Assembly (NCBI GenBank): GCA_003136915.1
Contig: PLEB01000271.1
Coordinates: forward strand, 1 to 9,722
DNA from: Chitinophagaceae bacterium
GTDB taxonomy: Bacteria > Bacteroidota > Bacteroidia > Chitinophagales > Chitinophagaceae
Direction of reading: 5' to 3'
Length of the DNA stretch: 9,722 bases
The notes under the pieces are model-generated. The model had not been told where the DNA came from and searched no databases. It was given only the letters and a program-made list of their open reading frames with translations. The translations under genes were made by a program, and so were the position numbers. Positions 1-6,373 of the stretch are shown piece after piece; within the stretch, counting starts at the first letter, position 1, and each line of letters opens with the position of its first letter.

Positions 1-9
1 ATTCAGATC

Positions 10-44
10 TATCATTCCTCATCTATCACCCATCACCCATCAAC
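10..44. repeat. Half-array of 7-nt repeats (CATCACC type) after nuoK
   Basis: Five consecutive 7-nt units can be read: TATCATT, CCTCATC, TATCACC, CATCACC and CATCAAC. The array ends four bases before the nuoK stop codon. On the minus strand the best units read GTTGATG and GGTGATG, the same family as the array at 9644-9722. In every complete array of this window the left arm carries the G-rich units and the right arm their complement. This is therefore probably the right arm of an inverted pair whose left arm lies before position 1. Unit variation increases away from nuoK. Confidence 0.6.
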
Positions 45-47
45 CCC

Positions 48-377
48 CTAATGCTTCAACCTATTCAAAAAATTAATATCAACAGAATGGGTATTCCTGT
101 ACAACATCGCGATGATGGCCAGTCCCACACTAACTTCCGCCGCGGCAACCACGATGATAAAGAATACGAACAACTGACCATTAATACCTGCATTCGGATC
201 TATGACCGGCACAACTGCATGATGCATTTTTGAAAACGCTACCAGCAAAAGATTCACCGCATTCAGCATCAGCTCGATGCACATAAATATTATAATCGCA
301 TTCCTGCGTGTCAGTACGCCTGCAACACCAATGCAAAACAGCGCCACAGAGAGAAAGATGTAGTAGTTTATGGGCAT
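48..377 (-). CDS. nuoK: NADH-quinone oxidoreductase subunit K
   Basis: Small membrane-arm subunit of complex I, homologous to MrpC, contributing to the proton-translocating half channel next to NuoJ and NuoN. The 109 residues form three hydrophobic helices (about 5-22, 27-49 and 68-92). The two buried glutamates typical of the family are present: E35 in the second helix (motif CIELMLNA) and E81 in the third (motif [10 protein letters not shown]). RRN after helix one is also typical. The glutamates are 46 residues apart, about ten more than in E. coli NuoK as I recall it, because the loop at about 50-66 is longer. The start is ATG and the stop TAG. It follows nuoJ in the operon after a 142-bp gap filled by an octamer inverted repeat. 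nuoL would be expected next, outside the window. Confidence 0.96.
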   Translation of the reverse strand: MPINYYIFLSVALFCIGVAGVLTRRNAIIIFMCIELMLNAVNLLLVAFSKMHHAVVPVIDPNAGINGQLFVFFIIVVAAAEVSVGLAIIAMLYRNTHSVDINFLNRLKH

Positions 378-383
378 GGAGTT

Positions 384-512
384 AATGTGTTAATGTGAAA
401 ATGTGTAAATGTGTAAATGAAAAAGGAATGCATTATTAATTATTTTTGAATTGAATATTATGAATCTTCATTTCCACATTAGCACATTTCCACTTTAGCA
501 CATTACCACATT
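384..512. repeat. Octamer inverted-repeat array between nuoJ and nuoK
   Basis: The left arm (384-420) has four AATGTG hexamers at exact 8-nt steps (384, 392, 400, 408), separated by tt, aa, ta and ta, and ends in AATGA. The right arm (468-512) starts with TCATT, the complement of AATGA, followed by five units: CACATT at 475, 483, 499 and 507 and one CACTTT at 491. The core between the arms is about 47 bp, AT-rich and has no recognisable gene. The hexamers of the two arms can pair, while most intervening dinucleotides do not. The array fills nearly the whole gap. Confidence 0.85.
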
Positions 513-519
513 GGGCCTC

Positions 520-1020
520 TCACTCTTTCTTCCCGATCACCACCGCGCCTACCATGGCGCTTAAGAATAATATACTGCTGATTTCGAACGGTATCACGTA
601 TTCCCTGAACAGGGCAATACCCAGGTTGTGAATCAGGCCAATATCCCCGGTGCCCATCTGGGCCATCTGATTGCGGGAGTCCGCATCTTTGAGTGCAGCA
701 ACCAAAACCAGCAGCAGGGCGCCTCCGCCAATCACGCCGGCAATCTTCAGCCACTTATTTTTCTGGGGTTCCGTTTCCGCATTGAGGTTCATAAGCATGA
801 TGACAAATAAAAAAAGCACCATGATGGCGCCCGCATATACGATGAGATTCACAATGGCCAAAAACTGGGCATTGAGTAAGATATAATGTCCGGAGATGGT
901 AAAAAATACAATGATCAGCCACAACACGCTGTGCACCGGATTCTTGCTGATCACTACCATGATGGCACTGAATAAGCCAAGTGCACTTAAAAACCAAAAC
1001 AGGAACTGGGTCAGGCTCAT
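520..1020 (-). CDS. nuoJ: NADH-quinone oxidoreductase subunit J
   Basis: Membrane-arm subunit of complex I (ND6 family), located between NuoH/NuoA and NuoK, where its third helix helps couple quinone reduction to proton pumping. The 166 residues give five predicted helices (about 5-24, 31-49, 54-77, 91-110 and 146-163). The diagnostic third helix carries VYAGAIMVLFLFVIML with the conserved tyrosine at 62. This is the segment with the family's pi-bulge and glycine. The loop between helices four and five (111-145) is hydrophilic and variable, as usual. The ATG start directly follows the I/J intergenic repeat. The TGA stop lies 8 bp from the end of the J/K repeat array. The protein is slightly shorter than E. 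coli NuoJ but complete. Confidence 0.96.
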   Translation of the reverse strand: MSLTQFLFWFLSALGLFSAIMVVISKNPVHSVLWLIIVFFTISGHYILLNAQFLAIVNLIVYAGAIMVLFLFVIMLMNLNAETEPQKNKWLKIAGVIGGGALLLVLVAALKDADSRNQMAQMGTGDIGLIHNLGIALFREYVIPFEISSILFLSAMVGAVVIGKKE

Positions 1021-1032
1021 GGGTTAATTAAT

Positions 1033-1174
1033 AATGTGAAAATGTGAAAATGAAATACCCCTTCTTGGGAAATGTGCAAATTTGTAAACTGGGAAATCAT
1101 AATCATGTTCATCTTTAAATTATTCTGATTGACTTAAGCATTTTCACATTTGCACATTTTCAAATTTGCACATT
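1033..1174. repeat. Octamer inverted-repeat array between nuoI and nuoJ, with a nested second left arm
   Basis: The outer left arm has AATGTG at 1033 and 1041 followed by AATGA. A second left arm starts at 1071 with AATGTG, then AATTTG at 1079 in the same 8-nt phase, and it is preceded by CTTGGGA (1064-1070). The right arm has CACATT at 1145, 1153 and 1169 and CAAATT at 1161, again at 8-nt steps, led in by GCATT at 1138-1142. The last CACATT overlaps the nuoI stop codon (TAA, complement at 1173-1175). The core of roughly 40 bp is unrelated to those of the other arrays. Confidence 0.8.
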
Positions 1175-1712
1175 ACCCCCTCTTCTGCCCTCTCGCTTTC
1201 GCATACGCCTCGGGTTCCTCCAGCGGATGAGGTATCAGGAGTTCTTTCTTTCCGTAAACAAAGGACTCCCGGTTGAAATTACTGGGCACCAGGGTTTCAG
1301 ATAAATACACAGCATCCTTGGGACAGGCTTCTTCACAAAGTCCGCAAAAAATGCAACGCAGCATATTGATCTCATACCTGGCTGCGTACTTTTCCTCCTT
1401 ATATAAATTTTCTTCACCGGGCAAACGTTCTGCTGCTTCCATGGTGATGGCTTCAGCAGGACAAGCAACCGCGCATAGCCCGCAGGCCGTGCAGCGTTCC
1501 CTTCCTTCTTCGTCCCGGTTCAATACCTGAACACCGCGAAACACCGGACTGAATGTTCTCGTTTGCTCCGGATAACTGATCGTGGCTTTTTTCTTGAAAA
1601 TATGACCAAACGTGATTCCCATGCCCTTGGCAATGACCGGAATATATAATTTTTCCCAGAATGTCATTGGCTTCCTGCCAACAACCTTCGCCTTGCTTGT
1701 AAGTGCCTGCAT
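1173..1712 (-). CDS. nuoI: NADH-quinone oxidoreductase subunit I (two 4Fe-4S clusters)
   Basis: Ferredoxin-like subunit of the connecting module that carries electrons from NuoG toward cluster N2 in NuoB. The 179 residues contain two classical 4Fe-4S motifs: C74-x2-C77-x2-C80-x3-C84P and C120-x2-C123-x2-C126-x3-C130P. In the usual cross-pairing these bind clusters N6a and N6b. An amphipathic N-terminal part (about 17-40) fits the known attachment to the membrane arm at NuoH. The SYPEQ segment at about 46-50 and the VLNRDEEGRERC stretch before the first motif are typical. The start is ATG and the stop TAA, the latter overlapping the last octamer of the downstream repeat array. It is separated from nuoH by a 137-bp gap that contains a promoter-like box, so it may also be transcribed independently. 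Confidence 0.97.
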   Translation of the reverse strand: MQALTSKAKVVGRKPMTFWEKLYIPVIAKGMGITFGHIFKKKATISYPEQTRTFSPVFRGVQVLNRDEEGRERCTACGLCAVACPAEAITMEAAERLPGEENLYKEEKYAARYEINMLRCIFCGLCEEACPKDAVYLSETLVPSNFNRESFVYGKKELLIPHPLEEPEAYAKARGQKRG

Positions 1713-1752
1713 ATATTTTTCTTTATTCCCTGTTCAGTCCTCTTCAGTGCTG

Positions 1753-1783
1753 CAAAAATATTTTTATCGGTTCAACCTTCCAA
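1753..1783 (-). promoter_or_regulatory. Candidate Bacteroidota-type promoter upstream of nuoI
   Basis: On the minus strand TATTTTTG (complement of 1753-1760) fits the Bacteroidota -7 consensus TAnnTTTG exactly. A TTG (complement of 1781-1783) lies 20 nt upstream of it, inside the spacing known for this promoter class. Transcription would begin about 30-35 nt before the nuoI ATG. The region is AT-rich, so a chance match is quite possible. It is the only internal gap in which I found this match. Confidence 0.35.
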
Positions 1784-1786
1784 CTA

Positions 1787-1850
1787 AATTCTTCCCGTAA
1801 CAATACCGGGACAAATATTTCTTTTTCTTCCTGAATTCCCGGGAAGAATT
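1787..1850 (-). promoter_or_regulatory. Competing inverted repeats just after nuoH
   Basis: A perfect 11-bp inverted repeat pairs AATTCTTCCCG (1787-1797) with CGGGAAGAATT (1840-1850) across about 42 nt. The same right-hand segment can instead pair at 1842-1848 with TTCTTCC (1825-1831), giving a tight 7-bp hairpin with a 10-nt loop. The two pairings exclude each other. The structure touches the nuoH stop codon. No T-run follows on the minus strand, so it is not a classical intrinsic terminator. An mRNA-processing, protective or attenuation role is possible but unproven. Confidence 0.4.
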
Positions 1851-2923
1851 CAAAAATGCCAGTGATTCTGCCTGAGCAGGATCACAAACCCCGTTACCAC
1901 CATATTCAGTATGGCCAGCGGAATCAGCGTTTTCCATCCCAGTTTCATTAACTGATCATAGCGAAACCTTGGAACGGTCCAGCGTACCCACATGAAAAAG
2001 AATACGAATATGCCGATCTTAACAAATAAAGATAGCACCTGTAATATGGCCAGCAGGTTTGCGCCGTGGTTCAATCCGAAACTGGCATCGTTTACAAATG
2101 GGATATCGTATCCGCCCCAGAATATCGTGGCCATTACTGCGCTGCTGATAAACATGTTCACGTATTCAGCAAACAGGTAAAAACCAAGTTTCATAGACGA
2201 GTATTCCTGGTGGTATCCAAAATTCAATTCACTTTCTGCTTCAGAAAGATCAAAAGGTGTTCTGTTACATTCCGCAAAAGCGCAGATGAGAAAGATCAGG
2301 AATCCAAGCGGTTGATATAATGCATAATACCGGCCATCCATCTGCTGTTGCACAATATCATGCATGCTTAGCGTGCCGGTCATCATCAGCAAAGCAATGA
2401 GGCTAAGACCCATGGCCAACTCATAAGAAATGATCTGGGATGCGCCACGTATGGCAGCAAGCAGGGAGAATTTATTATTGGAGGCCCACCCACCGATCAT
2501 GACTCCGTAAACGCCCATGCTGACCACGCCGAAAATATAGAGGATGCCAATATTCACATCGGCAATCTGCAGGGAAATATCACGGCCGAATGCATGAATA
2601 TGTCCGCCCCAGGGTACTACCGCGCTCGTCATCATAGCCGTGAGCATGGCGAGGCCAGGACCCAAAATAAATAGAAATTTATTAGAGTGGTTGGGAACGA
2701 TCTCTTCCTTGCTGAATAGTTTCAACCCATCCGCCAGCGGTTGAAAAATTCCGAAGGGGCCGGCCCGGTTCGGACCATGCCTGTCCTGGATAAAAGCTGC
2801 AACTTTTCTCTCCGCATAGGTCTCATACATCGCAACGAATAAAGAGATGCCGATGATGATCGCAACAAGAACCATTTTTTCTACAATTAATCCCCAGTCT
2901 GCCGATAATAATAAGGAATGCAT
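1850..2923 (-). CDS. nuoH: NADH-quinone oxidoreductase subunit H
   Basis: ND1-family membrane subunit that forms the quinone entry channel and the E-channel joining the hydrophilic arm to the membrane arm. The 357 residues contain about eight helices (near 14-34, 83-104, 122-144, 160-184, 203-219, 246-270, 289-312 and 333-351). Family signatures are clear: ETYAERKVAAFIQDRHGPNR at 34-53, the cytoplasmic loop GIFQPLADGLKLFSKE, and AECNRTPFDLSEAESEL at 217-233 followed by HQEYSSMK. These hold the conserved acidic residues lining the channel. The ATG follows directly after the TAG of the upstream small ORF with no spacer, suggesting translational coupling. The protein is full length for the family, with the stop (TGA) inside an inverted repeat. 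Confidence 0.97.
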   Translation of the reverse strand: MHSLLLSADWGLIVEKMVLVAIIIGISLFVAMYETYAERKVAAFIQDRHGPNRAGPFGIFQPLADGLKLFSKEEIVPNHSNKFLFILGPGLAMLTAMMTSAVVPWGGHIHAFGRDISLQIADVNIGILYIFGVVSMGVYGVMIGGWASNNKFSLLAAIRGASQIISYELAMGLSLIALLMMTGTLSMHDIVQQQMDGRYYALYQPLGFLIFLICAFAECNRTPFDLSEAESELNFGYHQEYSSMKLGFYLFAEYVNMFISSAVMATIFWGGYDIPFVNDASFGLNHGANLLAILQVLSLFVKIGIFVFFFMWVRWTVPRFRYDQLMKLGWKTLIPLAILNMVVTGFVILLRQNHWHF

Positions 2924-3103
2924 CTAATAAAGTTTCTTCGTCTTTTTATAATGCCCGATATGACTTCCAATGGAAAAGATTAACAGGACAGTTGCGAATC
3001 CGAGCACCATATCCTTCCAATTACCTGTTTGTATGATGAAAAATAGAACAACCGAAAGAAATAAAAGCAAATCAACTACTATCAGCCTATTGGTTAAGAA
3101 CAT
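2924..3103 (-). CDS. Small two-helix membrane protein in the nuo operon, family unknown
   Basis: An ATG-initiated reading frame of 59 residues fills the space between nuoG and nuoH. It starts 11 bp after the nuoG stop and its TAG stop is followed immediately by the nuoH ATG. Translation begins MFLTNRLIVV and ends HYKKTKKLY. Two hydrophobic stretches, about residues 8-24 and 32-47, are joined by a short polar turn (QTGNWKD). The basic tail would favour a cytoplasmic C-terminus, so probably both ends face the cytoplasm. I do not recognise the sequence as a named complex I subunit. The tight packing on both sides argues that it is a real gene, co-translated with nuoH, and possibly an accessory or assembly factor of the membrane arm. 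It is too short for many gene callers. Confidence 0.65.
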   Translation of the reverse strand: MFLTNRLIVVDLLLFLSVVLFFIIQTGNWKDMVLGFATVLLIFSIGSHIGHYKKTKKLY

Positions 3104-3114
3104 AGATCAGATTT

Positions 3115-4206
3115 TCACGAATTTTCTTTTTCGAAGTCCTCCGAATGTGCGGGGCCTGGTATCTCGGAAAGGTCGATATCCTTCCGGTTTACCTCACTCA
3201 CCTGGTTAATATCCATTAGAAGTTTCGGATTCCTGCCTCCCATCACTTCCGGCATGATTTCCTTCGGTTCCACTATATCAACATAATGATTCCCTGAGAT
3301 CACGGAATGGCGGTCAATACGTGTCGGTCCTTCTATCACCCAATCAGCCGTCTTCTTTTTTTCAAACCTGCATTCATTACAGATAAAATCCTTTACTTCT
3401 CCCCATTGGTCCTTGCGTGCGGTAACCCGGAATACTTCTTCTCCACGGTTCCAGAGCGTCACTTTCCCTGAACATTTCAGGCAATTCCGGTGTGCATCCA
3501 ATGGCTTTAAAAACCAGACGCGGTTTTTGAAACGGAATGTTTTATCAGTCAGCGCGCCAACGGGGCAAACATCAATTACATTTCCGATAAAATCATTTTC
3601 GAGTGCTTTATGAATATAGGTAGCAATTTCAGAATGATCGGCACGATCAAGTATGCCATGTTCGCGCCTGTTGGTCAGTTGATCGGCTACGTAAACACAG
3701 CGATAGCAAAGAATGCACCTGGTCATGTGCAATTGAATGTACGGGCCGATATCGTGTTTTTCGAATGTACGTCTTTTAAATTCATAGCGGGTTCCTTCCG
3801 TCCCGTGCTGATAGCTCAGGTCCTGGAGGGAGCATTCCCCCGCCTGATCACAAATGGGGCAATCCAGCGGATGATTAATAAGTAAAAATTCCACAATGCC
3901 CTTTCTTGCATCCAATACTTTTTCACTCGTCACATTTTTTACAATCATTCCGTCCATCACGTTGGTGCGGCAACTGGCTACCAGCTTTGGCATGGGTCGC
4001 TGATCCGCTGTGGATCCGGCGGCCACTTCCACCAGGCAGGTCCTGCATTTACCTCCGCTTCCCTTCAGCGTACTATAATAACACATCGCCGGGGGCGCCA
4101 CTTCTCCGCCGATCCTTCGTGCGGCATTGAGAATACTTGTACCCGGTTCCACTTCGATCGCAATATTGTCGATCGTTACTTTGAATAATTTTTTTTCTTC
4201 GGCCAT
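3115..4206 (-). CDS. nuoG: NADH-quinone oxidoreductase subunit G, short form without molybdopterin-like domain
   Basis: Iron-sulfur subunit of the NADH-oxidising arm that passes electrons from NuoF toward NuoI. Residues 1-90 form a 2Fe-2S ferredoxin domain with ligands C42, C54, C57 and C79 (N1b). The His-Cys motif follows at H112, C116, C119 and C125 (N5), then C164, C167, C170 and C214 with CPVGAL (N4). The remainder holds two CxxC pairs (C242/C245 and C276/C279) in what corresponds to the start of the 4Fe-4S Mo-bis-MGD domain, and then a polar tail to residue 363. The roughly 400-500 residue molybdopterin-fold domain of E. coli NuoG is absent. The next gene begins 11 bp after the stop, so there is no room for a degraded remnant. 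Short NuoG proteins are, as far as I know, usual in Bacteroidota. It lies 18 bp after nuoF. Confidence 0.93.
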   Translation of the reverse strand: MAEEKKLFKVTIDNIAIEVEPGTSILNAARRIGGEVAPPAMCYYSTLKGSGGKCRTCLVEVAAGSTADQRPMPKLVASCRTNVMDGMIVKNVTSEKVLDARKGIVEFLLINHPLDCPICDQAGECSLQDLSYQHGTEGTRYEFKRRTFEKHDIGPYIQLHMTRCILCYRCVYVADQLTNRREHGILDRADHSEIATYIHKALENDFIGNVIDVCPVGALTDKTFRFKNRVWFLKPLDAHRNCLKCSGKVTLWNRGEEVFRVTARKDQWGEVKDFICNECRFEKKKTADWVIEGPTRIDRHSVISGNHYVDIVEPKEIMPEVMGGRNPKLLMDINQVSEVNRKDIDLSEIPGPAHSEDFEKENS

Positions 4207-4224
4207 AATTCCGTTTTTCTTTTC

Positions 4225-5586
4225 CTAAACTGCTGCTACCGCAGGTTCCAGTGGATCTGCATAGTGCGCGAGCCCGTAATTTCTCTTCTGGCTTTCTTCC
4301 GGATTCAGCACATGCCATTCAAATTCATCCCGGAAATGCCTGATTGCAGCTGCCACCGGCCACGCAGCCGCATCCCCCAGTGGGCAAATGGTATTCCCTT
4401 CGATCCTTCGCTGGATATCCCACAACAAATCTATATCACTCATTTTTCCCTTGCCCGTATCTATGTTCCTTAATATTTTTTCCATCCATCCTGTTCCTTC
4501 CCGGCAGGGAGAACATTGGCCGCAGCTTTCATGACGATAAAATCTGGCGAGCGTCAAAGTATGCTTAACCACGCACTGATCTTCATCCAGTACAATGAAA
4601 CCACCTGAGCCCATCATCGACCCTTTTACAAAACCGCCATCGGCAAGGCTTTCATAATTCATCAATCTTTTTTCGCCCTTGACTGTTTTCAACAAAAGAT
4701 TGGCAGGTAAAATGGGAACAGAAGATCCGCCCGGGATGCAGGCTTTCAGTTTTTTCCCGTTTGGAATGCCTCCGCAATATTCTTCGCTGTAAATAAAATC
4801 CTCTACCGAGATGGTCATGTCAATTTCATAAACTCCCGGCTTATTGATATTGCCACAGGTAGAAATGAGCTTGGTGCCTGTTGATTTCCCAACGCCGATC
4901 TTCGCATATTCTTCGCCTCCAATTAGGATAATAGGAACGACAGCAGCCAGGGTTTCTACATTATTCACCACCGTCGGCCGGTCCCACACACCTTTCACCG
5001 CAGGAAATGGTGGCTTGATCCGGGGAAGTCCGCGTTTGCCTTCCAGGCTTTCCAACAAAGCTGTTTCTTCACCACAGATATAAGCGCCGGCACCACGATG
5101 CACATAAATTTCCAGATCGAATCCCTTGCCTAAAATATTATTACCTATCCATCCATTGGCCTTTGCTTCGCCAATGGCCGTCTCCAGGATGTCGATGACC
5201 CAGGAATATTCTCCGCGCACATATATATAAGTAACATGACTTCCCAGCGCATAGGATGAAACAATCAATCCCTCTATCAGTAAATGCGGAAGGAACTCCA
5301 TCAGGTATCGATCCTTAAAAGTTCCCGGCTCGCTTTCATCTGCATTACAAACCAGGTGGCGGGGCACGCCCTCCGGCTTAGCGATAAAACTCCATTTCAT
5401 ACCCGTGGGAAAACCTGCGCCTCCGCGTCCGCGCAATCCGCTTTTCTTCACCTCATCGGTAACCTGGTCGGGCGTCATTTCTCCCAATGCTTTTTCGACA
5501 CTTCGGTATCCACCCTCGCGCCGGTAAACATCGTAGCCGCGTATGCCCTCCAGATGCGCTTTTTCCAATAATAGTTTTCTAACCAT
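4225..5586 (-). CDS. nuoF: NADH-quinone oxidoreductase subunit F (NADH and FMN site)
   Basis: Catalytic subunit of complex I that oxidises NADH at FMN and passes electrons to cluster N3. With the ATG at 5586 it has 453 residues. The glycine-rich GLRGRGGAGFPTGMKW (about 50-65) belongs to the FMN/NADH site, followed by CNADESEPGTFKDR (about 80-93), GAGAYICGEETALLESLEG (about 166-184) and RPTVVNNVETL. The N3 4Fe-4S ligands are C355, C358 and C361 (ESCGQCSPCREG) and C401 (NTICPLGDAAAWP). A longer frame opens with GTG at 5619, but its eleven extra residues do not resemble the family and the ATG gives the usual MVRKLLL beginning. It lies 59 bp after nuoE and 18 bp before nuoG. No C-terminal ferredoxin extension is present, only a short Ala/Pro-rich tail. 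Confidence 0.95.
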   Translation of the reverse strand: MVRKLLLEKAHLEGIRGYDVYRREGGYRSVEKALGEMTPDQVTDEVKKSGLRGRGGAGFPTGMKWSFIAKPEGVPRHLVCNADESEPGTFKDRYLMEFLPHLLIEGLIVSSYALGSHVTYIYVRGEYSWVIDILETAIGEAKANGWIGNNILGKGFDLEIYVHRGAGAYICGEETALLESLEGKRGLPRIKPPFPAVKGVWDRPTVVNNVETLAAVVPIILIGGEEYAKIGVGKSTGTKLISTCGNINKPGVYEIDMTISVEDFIYSEEYCGGIPNGKKLKACIPGGSSVPILPANLLLKTVKGEKRLMNYESLADGGFVKGSMMGSGGFIVLDEDQCVVKHTLTLARFYRHESCGQCSPCREGTGWMEKILRNIDTGKGKMSDIDLLWDIQRRIEGNTICPLGDAAAWPVAAAIRHFRDEFEWHVLNPEESQKRNYGLAHYADPLEPAVAAV

Positions 5587-5645
5587 ATTATGTAAAATTA
5601 GCTCTGACCAGACGCACACCTAATGATATCCGGCCAGGGCCATGT

Positions 5646-6152
5646 TTAATTATTTGTCGCCGCTGTATTTCTGCACTCTTCAATGATGGCGTTTACTTTT
5701 TCCTTTGTCAGGTGCTCCCGATAAAATTTTCCAAGCTGCATCATGGGGGCATAACCGCATGCACCCAGGCACTCCACAGTCTTCAAAGTAAAAAGCCCAT
5801 CGCTGGTAGTTTCTCCCACCTCAATATGCAGGGTATCCTTTAAGTATTGTATGATCTCCTCGGAGCCATTGATCATGCAGGGGCCGGTCTGGCAGACTTC
5901 AAAAACATATTTACCCACCGGCTTCGTGTTGCACATGGAATAAAAGGTGGCTACCTCATAAACTTCCATTGGTAGTATATTCAGTAATTCCGCAACATAA
6001 TCCATGGTTTCCGTACTCAGCCATCCGCCAAAATTATCCTGTGCAATGTGCAGAATAGGAAGGATGGCACTCTTTTGCTTCCCTTCTGGATAGTGCGTGA
6101 TCAGCTCCATTACTTTTGCCAGCTTATCGGGTGGGAATATGGGGTGGGTCAC
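5646..6152 (-). CDS. nuoE: NADH-quinone oxidoreductase subunit E (2Fe-2S, N1a)
   Basis: Thioredoxin-fold 2Fe-2S subunit that sits on NuoF and carries the off-pathway cluster N1a. The 168 residues show the N-terminal helical part (HYPEGKQKSAILPIL), the conserved EVYEVATFYSMCN (about 63-75) and ligands C87, C92, C128 and C132 (CQTGPC and CLGACGYAP). This start is GTG. An in-frame stop lies 9 nt upstream and no ATG precedes it. The first internal ATG (residue 15, position 6110) would remove part of the conserved helix, so GTG is preferred. The D/E repeat array begins about 20 bp upstream. nuoF follows after 59 bp, and the two proteins form the flavoprotein heterodimer. Confidence 0.95.
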   Translation of the reverse strand: MTHPIFPPDKLAKVMELITHYPEGKQKSAILPILHIAQDNFGGWLSTETMDYVAELLNILPMEVYEVATFYSMCNTKPVGKYVFEVCQTGPCMINGSEEIIQYLKDTLHIEVGETTSDGLFTLKTVECLGACGYAPMMQLGKFYREHLTKEKVNAIIEECRNTAATNN

Positions 6153-6172
6153 TGTGCTGAATTATGATGAAT

Positions 6173-6347
6173 AATGTGAAAATGTGGTAATGTGAAAATG
6201 TGGAAATGAAAGGCCATAATTTTAATTTGAAAATTAGGTAATTTGAAAATTTGAAAATTAAGATCTGTTTGTATTTAAATTTTTAATGAACCATTAGTTT
6301 TCTAAATGGCGCCTGCTCCAATTACCACATTAGCACATTTTCACATT
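6173..6347. repeat. Octamer inverted-repeat array between nuoD and nuoE, plus an AATTTGAA array
   Basis: The left arm has AATGTG at 6173, 6181, 6189 and 6197, separated by aa, gt, aa and ga, and ends in AATGA at 6205. The right arm has CACATT at 6326, 6334 and 6342 and ends in AACAAG. Inside the core lies another octamer series with units AATTTG, AATTAG, AATTTG and AATTTG at 6224, 6232, 6240 and 6248, in a different phase. That inner series has no full right arm in this gap, only one CAAATT at 6358. The whole gap of 221 bp holds no gene that I can support. Confidence 0.85.
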
Positions 6348-6373
6348 AACAAGCTCTCAAATTCACTCGCACC

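Noticed and set aside
3115..4206. nuoG as a truncated pseudogene
   Set aside because: All cluster ligands for N1b, N5 and N4 are intact, there is no downstream remnant in any frame, and short NuoG is known in Bacteroidota.
5587..5619. GTG start for nuoF eleven codons upstream of the ATG
   Set aside because: The additional residues do not resemble NuoF. The ATG at 5586 gives the expected start.
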